Assembly: GCA_030549205.1 (NCBI GenBank)
Contig: JAUKTV010000011.1
Location: 310,001 to 374,000, forward strand
Source of the DNA: Apiosordaria backusii
Taxonomy: Eukaryota > Ascomycota > Sordariomycetes > Sordariales > Lasiosphaeriaceae
Direction of reading: 5' to 3'
DNA: 64,000 nt
The notes under the pieces were generated by a model, which saw only the letters and a list, made by a program, of their open reading frames with translations, had not been told where the DNA came from and ran no database searches. Both the position numbers and the translations under genes were made by a program. This document shows positions 37,912-48,750 of this stretch, piece after piece; the stretch's first letter is position 1; each line of letters opens with the position of its first letter.

Positions 37912-40900
37912 AGGCTTTCAGTCCGCTGCTTGTTGCAATGAGGTTATTAGCCTGGGATACAAATGGTTGGGTTGGATCGAAATCGGAATGGAATGGGTAC
38001 TTGGTTGGTCGGTTAGGTCTAGGAAAGTTATTTCTGGGCCTTTGTCTTCTGTTAGGAAGCCTTCCTCTAATGTCTTAATGCGTGTGTTGGTTGTTTTGAT
38101 GCCTCCTTGTGATGCCGTGAAGCTTAATGTTGTGACGTCTGTGTTCATCTTAAGATGCTTCCATTCAATGCAGTGACCGCCTACCGATGATGAACATGTG
38201 CCTGTCATTGTTATTCTGACGCCTATGCGACGTTTTCATGGCTGTATCTCTGCCTCTTGTATGTGTCGACTCAACTGTATAGCAGATCCAGAATGAGTCC
38301 TCTCAAGACCTCTCCTCTTCCTCCCGGGGTCTTCTCCTTACTTGCTGCTCCTCCTGTCCTGGGAACAGGCCACTGATCGGCCGGCGGTGAACTGCCAGTG
38401 GTTTATAGACCCGACTGTCCAATCTCGATTCAACGAGAATAACTTGCAACAGTAATAGAGCATGTGCCGCAGCGGTAAACCGCAGCATGTGGCTGGGCCT
38501 CTCCCGAGTGGTTCACCACAACTTGTGGATCGTGCGTAAGACTGACACCTCCCTCGGACCTTGCAAGTTCGACTCCTGTGAAATTCTGAACAAGAATCTA
38601 TTGTTCTTTTTGCTTTTGCCAAAGCCAACGAGCAGCCATTTCTTTTCCACGAAGCTGCAAGCACTTGCTTGTGCGATGTGCCGACCTCGTCCAAGTCTCA
38701 ATTTGAGCATGTTATCTTTCCAATCAACGGCCGTCTTCCCCTCTTCGCATTTCTCAGCCAGCCTCATTCATCTCCAAAACCACTAAAGTGGAAGCACTTG
38801 CTGTTTCACAGCATCAGCCACATCTCCCATCTCGGCCTCCCACATGTAGATGTTGTTCCGTCAACTGCGCGGGCAATTCCGTGTCCAGGCGGGCTCATTT
38901 GAGCTAGTTTAACAGCTTGATGAAAAGAGAGGCGAATTTTTGACCCTTGTTGCTGATCAGAGCTCCGTTGTGCTTATTTGATCGAGACAGATATGTCAAA
39001 CGTACATAGATCACGTCAGGCGCAAGTCAGCTGTGTAACGATGAACACCTGCGGGCACCTGCTTGAAGCAGCACTCCGGTCCGGCTTCCGGCATTAGACT
39101 GACGTTTTCTCAGGGTCCTGGACCCTGATGCGAAGGACCCTTCCGCAGCTTGCGCCTTCCATTTTCATTGTTGGGGCAAAACCCCTAAACGCACGGCATC
39201 TTTGGTCCAGTGTAACCCAACTTTTGGTTCCCCTCACCCACAAACATCACCCACAAGCACGCACGCCATCTCGAACTTCCCAAAATGCGGAGAAAACATG
39301 GGGGAGGCAAAATTGATGCTCTCCTGACAAACCCTCCTCGTGACCATAAAATTTATCGAAAAGGTGCATCTAACCCCCAACACAACAGAGACAGATGCAC
39401 AGCATGGATCGAGACCTGTTGTGCCCAATCAGATCCGGCAAAGATGCCTTTTGGAGGATGTGATTGGATAGATTTTCCACTGGGCGTCTGCGGGCCGCTC
39501 CCCGCATCAACCCGGCCGTTCAAGGGTCTTTTTCTCTTTCTGTTTGCTCGCACTAACACGATCTAGGGACTTGGCTTGATGGAGGAAGATGTCTTTGTCT
39601 TTTTGGCAATGTTGGATTGGCTTCAAAACTTTTTGGTTTGGTGGCTGATAGGTTGTCTTCAAAACTGAAACGAGGCCTTCGATTGAGCACATCGGTTTGA
39701 CCAAGTAGGGCAGCCAATGGCTTCTCAGGAACCCGGATTAGGTTGCAGCTGTCAGGAACGGCTGCAAAGGAAAAGTGTCCGTGGACCCTTGCTGACTGCC
39801 GGACGGTGTGTACCGAGGACGTCTTGTGGTGCCAACACATCCCACCATCTCTCACCTCCTCCAAAACCCCCGTCAACTCTTTGACTTTCTTTCCTGATCT
39901 CTATCCGATAGCTCTCGCTAACCTGACGGCGGTGATGCTTTGACCCAAGTGAAGATGGAAGTGTTTCCACTATTTTGCCTTGTTTGTCAGCGGACAAAAA
40001 GGCGGTATCATTTGCAAGTACCGTAGGTCCCCACAAAGCCAACGCAAAGTGTCAGGATGGCCGGCCAGAGCCCGGCGAATTCTTTACCGCCGGTCTTTGG
40101 GCCAAAAGTTGGGAGAAAGCGTACGTATTCACAGCAATAAGCAGCGAGCGTCGTATCCGAGATAATTGTACAAAAAACAAAGACAAACCAAAACGAGACA
40201 GCGCCGTGGTTTCGCTTGGACCAACCGGCACAAGGCCCGACCAGTGTTTCCATCGTGGGGGAGGTTTCCAAGTTGCAGTGCCGCTCCCGCTGAATGGAAG
40301 TCGACCCGCAGATGCCGCCGGGAGACCCACTTTTTGGGTCGCGTGTTTCGTCACAACCCTCTTAGCTGATGCTGGCAGACAGGGACTGCTCCCCTAAGCA
40401 GCTGACAAGGCTGCGTACCCTGCCACGTCCCTTCTTCAAAAACTCCATGCCTGTGCCGCAACATTCCCATCCTTCGGCTGGCCCCTATCTAACACTCTTC
40501 TTTGCCCTCGAAGGTCCCGCCGGTTCCGCCCAGCTGTTTCGACCACCTACTGTCTCCTCGACAACACATCCAAAACGCCCCAGCAAAACCGATAAATCCA
40601 CCAGTTCTTAGTCGTCCAAGTATCCAGCATCTCGGGCCTCGTGGCACACTTGTCCTTTCGGCCGGAACCTTATGCCCCAATTGCACCAAAGCACATGCCG
40701 GCTTGTCGCAGTTGGGAACTCCACTCCTGCCAACCACGCCGCGCCGCTGCCAACAAGTCACCAAAGTCGAGCCGCAAATCATCTGAACGTCCAAAACGGC
40801 CCTTAGCCCAGTCCTTAGCCGAGGTGTAAACAACCGTCCGAGCTCAGATCGTGGGATGACATCAATCCCATAGTAGAAAGAGACGGCGAGCCCCCTGTGA

Positions 40901-40986
40901 TTTCTGGACCCTTTGAAGACTATCGATTTCGCCCTTTTCCTCAATAACTCGGCAACTCCATACGACTACGAATCCATACAGCAACC
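37912..40986. other. Intergenic region
   Basis: About 3.1 kb with no supportable gene. A tRNA-like relic lies at about 38500-38580. Short overlapping frames occur on both strands between 39.0 and 40.9 kb. The last few hundred bases are the presumed promoter and leader of the coiled-coil gene. Confidence 0.45.
38500..38582 (+). pseudogene. tRNA-like relic (box A/box B remnant)
   Basis: CCCGAGTGGTT at about 38504 resembles a Leu/Ser-type box A. GCAAG-TTCGACT-CCTGT (38563-38579) resembles a T arm, with four of five stem pairs and one A-C mismatch. No matching acceptor or D stem is found, so this is at best a decayed tRNA or tRNA-derived element. The deviations from a typical GCAGG...CCTGC arm are G-to-A and C-to-T transitions. 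Confidence 0.3.
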
Positions 40987-42795
40987 ATGGCCACTATGGC
41001 AGCAAAACTCCCGTCGGATTCTTTCTGGCCCTCAGGCGCCATCGACACAGATTCGCGCCTGTCTTTTCCTGCCCTCTCGAGCGATTCTTCTTCTACCATC
41101 ATATCGCCCTTGACACTGCCTCGAGGCGCTGCCGGCTACTTCGACCAGAGGATAAATGCCGGCAACCCAAAGGCACAGATCTACTCACCACTGTCGCCAG
41201 GTGTCCGAGGTCCCTGTGTACAGCAGCAGTCGTTTCTATCACCCCACATTTTGCACGAGCAATATCGATCCAGCAGTCTCCCGCCACAGACGCGACAGAG
41301 CATAACATCTCCAGTCGGCCAAGAAAACACTTGTCGGTCAAGCCAAGACTCCAGCGGCTCTATTCATGGACTCAGTTTCAATGGGTCTAATGGACATCCG
41401 CGATCCCTCTCAGATTCCAATTCCAATAGCCAACCATCTCAAGCCTCAATGATTGGACGTTTGATTACGCAGAATGGACGGATACGAGAGGCCTGGGAGG
41501 CTGAGCGCAAGTACATGGAGGCCAACCGAGAGCGCGCAGAGGAGGTTTACAAGGAGGAACGAGCATTAATGGAGGAGGAGCGCGCAGAGTGGGAAACTGA
41601 GAAGACGCTTCTCCTGAAAGAGATTGAACGTCTGCAGAGTCAGCTTTTGGGCGGCGCAGGCAACATGCTCTCACCACGGAATGGGAATATCATGTCACAT
41701 CAAGGCTCCTTCTCGTCAGCGAGTGGCTTGCGTGGAGGCGCAGCTTGGGAAGCATCGCCGGAGAGTATGAAGAGCTCTCATTCATCACACAGCAACGGCT
41801 CTGCTGGCCACAAGAATCTTGCAGTCCACCAGCAAACAAGCCTAGCTGGATCGCCAGGGCCGGCACTCAAGCACAGCTCTCTTCCTCAGCTCCGAACAGC
41901 AACAAATGTTCTGGAACCCCTCCCAGAGAGAATCTCCATTGGGCACATTCCCAGCTCTGGTCTCTCGCCCATCTCAGCGACAGCATCCGAAACAGACGGC
42001 ACTCCCGTGCCCATCGTTGACGTCCAGGAGATTATCCCGGAGCTTGAGGGAATTCCACTGAAGGCCCCTGCCATTCAGAAACCCACCTTTACAGATGGCC
42101 CATCGATGGAAGGTTCGAATGCGTCTAGTCGGTCTTCTTCCCCACAAAACTCATCAGACGAAGCCAAAGCTCCCCGCGCGGGCAAGGAACAGACGTTGCA
42201 AGTCTTGGCAGCCCACGAGTCGGCCCGTCTGACGATGCATGCCGGCCATACTCCCAGCCATTCCCTGTCTCTCCTGACCACTGTCGCGTCATCAGGGGCT
42301 GCTACCGCTACAAGCAGCGGCGAAAGCACCCCGACCATTCAGCAAGGTGACGGGCCGTTCGGCCAAGTTGAAGCAGTGGTGCAGGTGCAACAGCAGCAGG
42401 TTATCGAGATCGCGCAGCAACCCAGCGATGCCGACTTCCTGGAGGACCACCCTGAGCAGGTTTATGAGCCCAGTGAGGGTGAACCCCGACTAAAAGGCCC
42501 GTTGATGGTGCGAAACATGCCGGCTCACGATGAGATATTTTTCCGCAGACTGTCCGACAAGCTGGAGGAGGTTGCCCAAGACCGCGAGGCTTCTCTCCCT
42601 GCTGTGCTGAAAGATGCTGACTCGTCTGAGGGGGCAAAAGCTCAGACCGAGGCCTCCGCATCTGAAGCTTCCAGCACCACGGAAAAGGACAACAGCAGCC
42701 CCAAGAGCGGTGACGACGAAGAGGACTTTGAGATTCCTCTCAAGATTAAGAAGAGCAACAACTTTGGTGCTCCGTTTGGGTCGTCTCGGTGGTAA
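40987..42795 (+). CDS. Coiled-coil and disordered protein of unknown function
   Basis: A single exon of 602 codons begins at ATG 40987. I do not recognise a named family. Residues 1-150 are Ser/Pro-rich and disordered. Residues about 155-222 form a strongly charged coiled coil, starting MIGRLITQNGRIREAWEAER and rich in Glu/Arg/Lys heptads. Residues 225-490 are again low complexity with Ser, Thr and Gln runs. Near 500-545 a more conserved-looking block appears (KGPLMVRNMPAHDEIFFRRL). The tail has an acidic patch, then IPLKIKKSNNFGAPFGSSRW. No membrane segment or signal peptide. The layout suits a scaffold or adaptor, but that is inference. It is convergent with isn1. Confidence 0.75.
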   Translation: MATMAAKLPSDSFWPSGAIDTDSRLSFPALSSDSSSTIISPLTLPRGAAGYFDQRINAGNPKAQIYSPLSPGVRGPCVQQQSFLSPHILHEQYRSSSLPPQTRQSITSPVGQENTCRSSQDSSGSIHGLSFNGSNGHPRSLSDSNSNSQPSQASMIGRLITQNGRIREAWEAERKYMEANRERAEEVYKEERALMEEERAEWETEKTLLLKEIERLQSQLLGGAGNMLSPRNGNIMSHQGSFSSASGLRGGAAWEASPESMKSSHSSHSNGSAGHKNLAVHQQTSLAGSPGPALKHSSLPQLRTATNVLEPLPERISIGHIPSSGLSPISATASETDGTPVPIVDVQEIIPELEGIPLKAPAIQKPTFTDGPSMEGSNASSRSSSPQNSSDEAKAPRAGKEQTLQVLAAHESARLTMHAGHTPSHSLSLLTTVASSGAATATSSGESTPTIQQGDGPFGQVEAVVQVQQQQVIEIAQQPSDADFLEDHPEQVYEPSEGEPRLKGPLMVRNMPAHDEIFFRRLSDKLEEVAQDREASLPAVLKDADSSEGAKAQTEASASEASSTTEKDNSSPKSGDDEEDFEIPLKIKKSNNFGAPFGSSRW

Positions 42796-43116
42796 ATACC
42801 CTTTTTGTTTTCCCAACCACCTGAAGACCTGGCCGCGTTTACGATTCTATGATTCATCACTGTACCTATTTTAATACCGGGCTTTTTTTTGTTTTTGTTT
42901 TTTTTCTTTTGTTCAACACGCCTGTTCAAACATTTTTCTTGCTTTGAGGCGGGAACGGGCGATGGTGGCACAAAAAGAGAAGCATATACAACAGTTGCAT
43001 ACAAGACATTCGGGAGCATCGAAACATCACATAGACTTTGGGTTTCATCAGGTTTTTGATGGCGGAGGCAGGCATACACATTGATAAGAGAACGGCCTTT
43101 GTCATGGAATATGGAT

Positions 43117-43146
43117 GGGATGGAATGGGACATGGGATGGAATGGG
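43117..43146 (+). other. Putative G-quadruplex, 3' side of coiled-coil gene
   Basis: Four GGG runs lie on the + strand at 43117, 43127, 43134 and 43144, with loops of 7, 4 and 7 nt. This fits the G3N1-7 rule. It is about 320 nt after the stop of the plus-strand gene, on its sense strand. Confidence 0.55.
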
Positions 43147-43823
43147 AATAGCATGAGTTAGCATAAAGGCAAGATCGCCCTGTAGGAGGATGTTGATGGA
43201 TTGATTGAGTTTTGGATTGGTTTTTGTTGCGGAATACCCCCCTTTTCTTTTTTTTCTTTTTTCCTTTTTCTACTTTTTTTTCTTTGACTACTGTTATGTC
43301 ATCACCGTTAAGGATGAGACAGATACCCTATATTATTACCTTATGAATTACCCTGAACGGGTTCCAATATGACACTTGAAATCAGTTTTTTTTTTGAATG
43401 ATTAGAATATGAGTTGGAAGTGTATGATGAGGATGAGGATAAGGATGAGGCCGCAAGAATAGACATACAGGTGGCCGTGTGCGTTTGTTTGTTTATCTTC
43501 ATGGTGGATAGATGTTAGAGTAGTTGGTTCACATTACTGTTACGTGTAGTGCGCACACAAAGATACCCAAAGAAGCACATTTAAATGTATAAAGTTCGTT
43601 CATTGCTGAGAAATAACTCACCATCGTGTGCCAGCTATCTGGCGAACATTGCATTGCTTTTGATATGATGTTGGGTTCATGATCTTGTTTCTCACTCTGC
43701 CAGGGCCCATACTCATCTGCCTCAAAACTCAGCATTACACATTATGTTGTTTGATCAGACAGTGTGTGTTATCATTATTCACCACCTCACTACCTATCCA
43801 AGCTGTCCATTTCTCATATCCAA

Positions 43824-43858
43824 CCACCACCACCACCACCACCACCACCACCACCACC
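43824..43858. repeat. (CCA)n microsatellite
   Basis: About 11.7 uninterrupted CCA units; on the isn1 sense strand this is (TGG)n. It lies about 95-130 nt downstream of the isn1 stop codon, probably in the 3' UTR. Confidence 0.95.
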
Positions 43859-43866
43859 TTCCTGCA

Positions 43867-43889
43867 CCCATCCCACCCCATCCCATCCC
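43867..43889 (-). other. Putative G-quadruplex, 3' side of isn1
   Basis: On the minus strand five runs of three or four G are separated by loops of only one or two bases, a strong G-quadruplex pattern. It begins about 65 nt past the isn1 stop, on the sense strand, and runs into the (TGG)n tract. Confidence 0.65.
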
Positions 43890-43954
43890 ATTCCATTCCA
43901 ACCCCATACCAATTCAATCCATTACATGCAACACATCCTCCTACCTAGATTCAT

Positions 43955-45342
43955 TCAAGACATCTTCTTCCCCATCAACTCCCCCAACTCATCCAGCAAC
44001 TCCACCGTCTCCGCCGGACTCGCAATCCACGCCGTCGTCCCCACGCTCCTCGCCCGGAAATCATTCGCCCCCGCGCTCAAAAACTGATCCCCGACATGCA
44101 AGGTATTCTCCCCCTTGATCGGCCTCCCTGTCTCTGGATCCGCAAACCACCTCTGACAAACCGTCACACCCCAGGATTTATCCCCAATATCGACAAAAAC
44201 ATCGTTTCCTCCGTTAAACGCGCAAAACGGCACCCTTTTGTGCCGACCTGCTGAAGACAACTCTAGTATTTTCTGGACACAAAGGACAGTCTCTTCTAGT
44301 GATTCTCTCGGGATGCGGATATCGGGCGAGGAAGGGATGATACCCACCGCTCGGTCCTTGCGCATGAGCATGGCGGGGAGATTAAGGGTCTTGATGCAGT
44401 CCGCTAAAGCGGTCTCGGCGATGTCAAGGAGCTGGGCTATGTCCCTTTCGTCCCAGAGGAGCATTTCGGGTGTGAGCCACTCTGACCTTGGGACGGGAGA
44501 CAACAAGTGCTCGGAGGTGGGGTCAAATTGGAAGAGGTAGTTTGCCTCGCCTCCCATGATGATTATGCTGCGTTTTTGGAGGGGGGATAAATCGACAGAG
44601 GTGGCGATGGAATCGAGGAGGCCATGCAAGCGGGCGTAGTATCGGTCGGCGGAGGTGTACCCCGCCGCGGTGACGATGCCGATTTTGATGTTTTTGCGGA
44701 GGAGGTCCAGAAGCCGGGGGATGACGGGGGAGGTGGGCTCGAGGGATTGCCCGTCGTCGTAGAGGGTGACGTCTCCGTCGAAGGTGGCTAGCTGGAGGGT
44801 GCTGCCTGGTGTGGTGGAGGTTACGGAGATGAGCTGGGCCGAGTTGAGGATGAGGCGGACGTCGTTGAAGGAGGGGGAGACGAAGCGGCGGGAGGAGATG
44901 TAGCGCTTGCGGTCTTGGAATTTGAAGGCTGCTTCTAGGGGGAGGCGGGTGAAGAAGGGGCCGATGGAGGGGACCAGGAGTTTGAGTTTGGAGGGGAAGG
45001 GGTTTTCGGGGTCGTTTTGGTGGGCGATGTGGTCGTCGATCATGAGCTCGACGTCGTGGAGGATTTCGGCGTAGCGGCGGTGGGCTTCTTCGCGGGCTTT
45101 GATGAGGACGGGGTTTGGGGAGCCGGGAGGGGAGGTGCCTAGCTCGGGGGAGGAAGGGGGGTATTCAAAGACGCCGTGGGGCTGGGAGTAGAGGACGAAG
45201 GGGACGGCGAGGAGGCCTTTGATCCATTCGATGAATTGATCGCGGCGGTGAGTTTTGAGGGCGTCTGGGGTGGTGTTAGTCTCACTCAATCTTCATCACT
45301 GAGAACGGCAAACGTACATTCAACGCGGTACCGAGTCGTCAT
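43955..45342 (-). CDS. isn1: IMP-specific 5'-nucleotidase
   Basis: Exon 1 (45342-45318) and exon 2 (45264-43955), joined across a 53-nt intron (GTACGT donor, CAG acceptor), encode 444 residues. Splicing creates the conserved fungal start MTTRYRVEYALKTHRRDQFI. The enzyme dephosphorylates IMP to inosine in purine turnover and is cytosolic. The HAD-type nucleophile motif is FDGDVTLYDDG near residue 169. Other conserved stretches are IKIGIVTAAGY, SIIIMGGEANYLFQFD and the C-terminal GENTLHVGDQF, the Mg2+-binding aspartate region. Length matches yeast Isn1 (450 residues). The unspliced frame would start MSETNTTPDALK and lose the conserved N-terminus, so the spliced start is preferred. Confidence 0.95.
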
Positions 45343-46144
45343 GGCGAATGTTCTGTTACTTCGTATTCAAGGTCAAATCGTAGATAGACAAAGGGGTATC
45401 AATGGCGATGAAAGGCAGCAGTAAGTGAGAAAGAATCAAGAGCTCAAGAGAAGGAGAAACAGCCTGAATTAATTGAAATATCCAGAAAACAGAAACAAGT
45501 CACACAGTCACCGCTTCTTGTGGCACCAGTACCCCCAGCTGTCAGTGATAAACAAATCGATAGTTGGAATATCTGTCAATAGGTGATCGGCTGACTCCGA
45601 TCATGTCTTATTTCCCCTTGTCACCCCCCAGGACTTGTCCTCCCTTTACAGCGCGGTGTGTCAACTGTCGCCAACGAATAGACGTTGCAGAATGATGTCA
45701 CAGGACAGCTGTCGGGGCCATTCACCAATCAGATGCCGCAAAGCTGGCTTGTGCTTCAGGGACTTCGAGGCTTGGCCAGCCCCGCTTTGCTCTTATCGTT
45801 GTGGATCATTGAGCTTCCCCGGGAAGGTGTTAGGGTGTTTACTCCACTTGTTCTGAAGCGATCGAGAACGTTGGTGAGTTTTCGGCGGATTGCGCTCTGT
45901 TGATGTGGAGAGGGTTGGGGGAGCTGGGTGTTTGCATGTGGAAGGAAAACGGCATATGCTTAGGTAAGTATGTGGAAGGGAGCTGATGTTAAGGTGTGTA
46001 TTGAGTTTCTGAACATCTTGAGTTCAAGTATTTACATCATAACTATAAGACTAACGCTCGCCTGGAAAAATAACCCACCCCCTTTTTCAAGAATACACGC
46101 ATAGATACAACGCAGAAACAAGTCAGTACAGATGAAGAAAAGGT
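45343..46144. other. Intergenic region between isn1 and secreted-protein gene
   Basis: 0.8 kb holding the isn1 promoter on the left and the 3' UTR of the minus-strand secreted-protein gene on the right. No gene or repeat seen. Confidence 0.5.
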
Positions 46145-46777
46145 TTAACAAGCAATACTAGCCGTCTCCGTCCTCGTCAAGCACCCATCAGGGCACGCGG
46201 TCGGGCACCCCTGAACCCAAAGCACCGTCCTCGGCTGGCAATTGCACGGCACCACCTGCGTAGTCCGGACCTGGCAGGTCGGCACAGGGCATCGGATAAC
46301 AGGACAGTCAGCCGGTGTGGTCACCCTGGTGACCGTTGGGCAAGGGATCGTTGACGTGGTGCTGGTGGTGGTGATCCGGGGAGGAAGAGTGACAACGCTG
46401 GTGATGACCCTTGTTGTCTGAATTGGCACGGAGGTTCTAGTGGGAGTGGTGGATGTTGTCCGGCGTGTGGTAGTGGTGACGCGGGGGGTAGAGGTAGGGG
46501 TAGGACAGGCGAGGCTGGTGGTGCGGAAAATGATATCACAGCCTTGATACGGGCAGTCGGCCGCGCAAGGGGCAATGAGTGTTGCCGTTGGGATAGCAGC
46601 AGGGCAGTTGCAAGGCTGACGGATGGTGGAGTAGAAGGCACAGTCGGAAAGAGGGCATCTCTTGTTGCACTCCTGGTTTTGGATGGTTTTTGTTGCGGTT
46701 GGGCAGGCTACGGGAGCTTGGGCTGCTGCTAGGCTGACGAGGCTGGCTAGGCCTAAGATGGCGGTGGTGAACTTCAT
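46145..46777 (-). CDS. Secreted protein with two ten-cysteine modules
   Basis: A single exon of 210 codons. The N-terminus MKFTTAILGLASLVSLAAAQ is a clear signal peptide, cleaved probably after AAA or AAAQ. The mature part has 20 cysteines in two sets of ten. Module 1 (about 25-91) spaces them C-11-C-3-C-4-C-9-C-1-C-12-C-3-C-4-C-10-C. Module 2 (about 146-210) spaces them C-11-C-4-C-4-C-9-C-1-C-10-C-3-C-3-C-10-C. They are separated by about 54 residues of Thr/Ser/Pro, likely O-glycosylated. Both modules contain PCNC. No GPI signal is seen, and the protein ends at the last cysteine. I do not recognise a named family. A cell-wall or extracellular role, or a small secreted effector-like role, is possible; function is unknown. 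Confidence 0.85.
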   Translation of the reverse strand: MKFTTAILGLASLVSLAAAQAPVACPTATKTIQNQECNKRCPLSDCAFYSTIRQPCNCPAAIPTATLIAPCAADCPYQGCDIIFRTTSLACPTPTSTPRVTTTTRRTTSTTPTRTSVPIQTTRVITSVVTLPPRITTTSTTSTIPCPTVTRVTTPADCPVIRCPVPTCQVRTTQVVPCNCQPRTVLWVQGCPTACPDGCLTRTETASIAC

Positions 46778-48750
46778 GATGATGGTAACGAGGAGGATGT
46801 GATGAACGGCGGCTTTGGTGGCGTTGGTAAGGTCCAGGATTCTTCTTTTTATCTTGTCCCACGCGGAATATATGTACCCCGGACTGTGCGATAGCTATTT
46901 TCTATCTTTGGATATCGTTGGCGGGATAACGACGGCCTGATTTGGCAATATCAAAACCTTCACCTCCGGAATCATACCTACTGTATAGCATCACCGGATG
47001 AACTGAGTCTCTGTTCCATTATTTTGTTCCTTTGATGCTACCCAAAATGTAGTGTGTGCTTGCTTGTCTTCATGCTTTGGGAATGCGCTTATCCCGAGAG
47101 GAAGATAGGTGGTATCATTAAGCATGGCTCTGGGGGACTTTGCCCCTGTTTTTCTCGGGCCGCTGGGGAGATATCCATATAGTCGGAAAATAAAAGCAGC
47201 CTGAACATGTCTGTATATTTTCAAGGAGGGGCATTTGATATGGCGGAACCAAACCTTGTGTAAACTGCCGTCGGGCCAAGGGCATGCTGGCTCCTTTTGT
47301 GCATGTATGTAAACATCATCTACTGCCTCCCACCTGTTCGGTGATGTGGTAGTGAAGTTGAATGTGCCCAACTATTCACACCGCGGTTCTCCTAGGCATA
47401 ACAATGCTGCATACGCCACCCATTTCGAGCCGGGCGCTAGAATCCGGAATCTTGGGTGAGCTATGATAGCTCTTCGCCAGTCGATGCAGGACGGGTCGAT
47501 CATGGGGTTGCGGGGTTTGCCAACAGCTATCTCGGGTCTCGGGCTGATTGTGTACTGGGCTGCATGGGTGTGTTGATGGGTATATGACTCTGTATGTAGG
47601 TATCTTGATGTACGGCTGGGGTATCGGCTGATGACTATGGGGACGTATATATCCAGATGGAGAAGCTTTTCGTTTCTTGTCTCCTTCCCGATAAAGCTTT
47701 CGGCGCCATGGTCTGTTGTCATCTGTTTGTCCTATTCCTCCAGACGACCGAAAATGTTGAGTGACTAAGAGAGAATTCATGATTTTCCTTGGCTCGTATA
47801 AATCCCTTCCCTGTGACAGATGCGCTTGCTCGGGTATGTATATGGAGCGAAGTGTGCTGAGTCTGTAGAGTGTGCAGTTGACCCACACCATAATATGTTC
47901 AATCATCCAGACTGTCGATCTTTTATTACGTGGGTATAGTTGGCAGTGAGTGGGAAAAATCAGGAAACAACGGCATGAATGAATGTTATGTGTGAGTTAT
48001 ATGATATCAGCCTTGAGCCTCCTTTTAGCCTGAGGTGTGGGGGACTCCTCGATGCTCTCGGCCAAGGGCCAAGGGGGTTTACATGAGCTCATGCATGACC
48101 GTTGGGTGTGTGAGTGGGCCACTTTATCAATCTTCAAAAAAGAGAAAAGGTCGCAAAGCAAATGTAGACAAAAATAGTCTATACGGAAGGAAAGTATGGC
48201 AGAGAGGCGATCACAGTGATAGTCAGGGGTAAAAGGGGCCGGAATAAATAAGACTAAATATCGGTGCCGGGCCCTTGTCCCGTCTCCTCTTTCCGTGCTA
48301 TATCCGCTTAATAAACCGATATGGACTGCTCGTACTTCATTTGCTGAGAGACATATGCGACCTGTGTATACGCATTGCCACGAGCGCCATGAGCATCACG
48401 AGCGTCTTGTGTAACTAGAACTGAGAGGAACGAAAGGGTACAATGGACGGAAGATCGGTACCTTGGTCGTGGGCACTTGCTGGTCCTCGCTCCAAGGGCA
48501 TCAATTGGCATCCTGTTTTGGCTGTGGGCGCTCTTGACAGTTATGACGAGGGGCTCTTTGACCAAGTGCCATGATTTCAGTACCTTCAGGAAGCATCGAG
48601 TAGCTCCCTCAGTCATGATGACGTCCCTAAAGACAGTTAACTAATCGAAGATAGAGCATGGTGAATACAAACAGAGTTATTGGCTTCCACAACCTCCTGT
48701 TCCCTTATTAATCGACTCCACAACAATCTTGACCATCTGCCAGAATCTGC
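46778..48750. other. Intergenic region
   Basis: About 2 kb. The left end is the promoter of the secreted-protein gene. A 176-codon ATG frame at 47376-47906 (-) and a 102-codon one at 48308-48616 (-) were examined; neither shows a family motif or convincing codon preference. Nothing else seen. Confidence 0.45.
46866..46875 (-). promoter_or_regulatory. TATA-like element of the secreted-protein gene
   Basis: On the minus strand, ATATAT lies 91-96 nt upstream of the ATG at 46777, a suitable distance for a TATA box with a short leader. Based on sequence and distance only. Confidence 0.35.

Larger units (their letters stand above)
42796..43954. other. Convergent 3' region between coiled-coil gene and isn1
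   Basis: 1.16 kb shared by the 3' ends of two convergent genes. It contains T-rich tracts near 42880-42915 and 43245-43285, a G-run motif on the + strand (43117-43146), a (CCA)n microsatellite (43824-43858) and a C-run motif (43867-43889). No gene seen. Confidence 0.6.

Noticed and set aside
47376..47906. 176-codon ATG frame (-)
   Set aside because: No motif, no signal peptide, codon use unlike the real genes, and overlapping frames in other phases of similar length.
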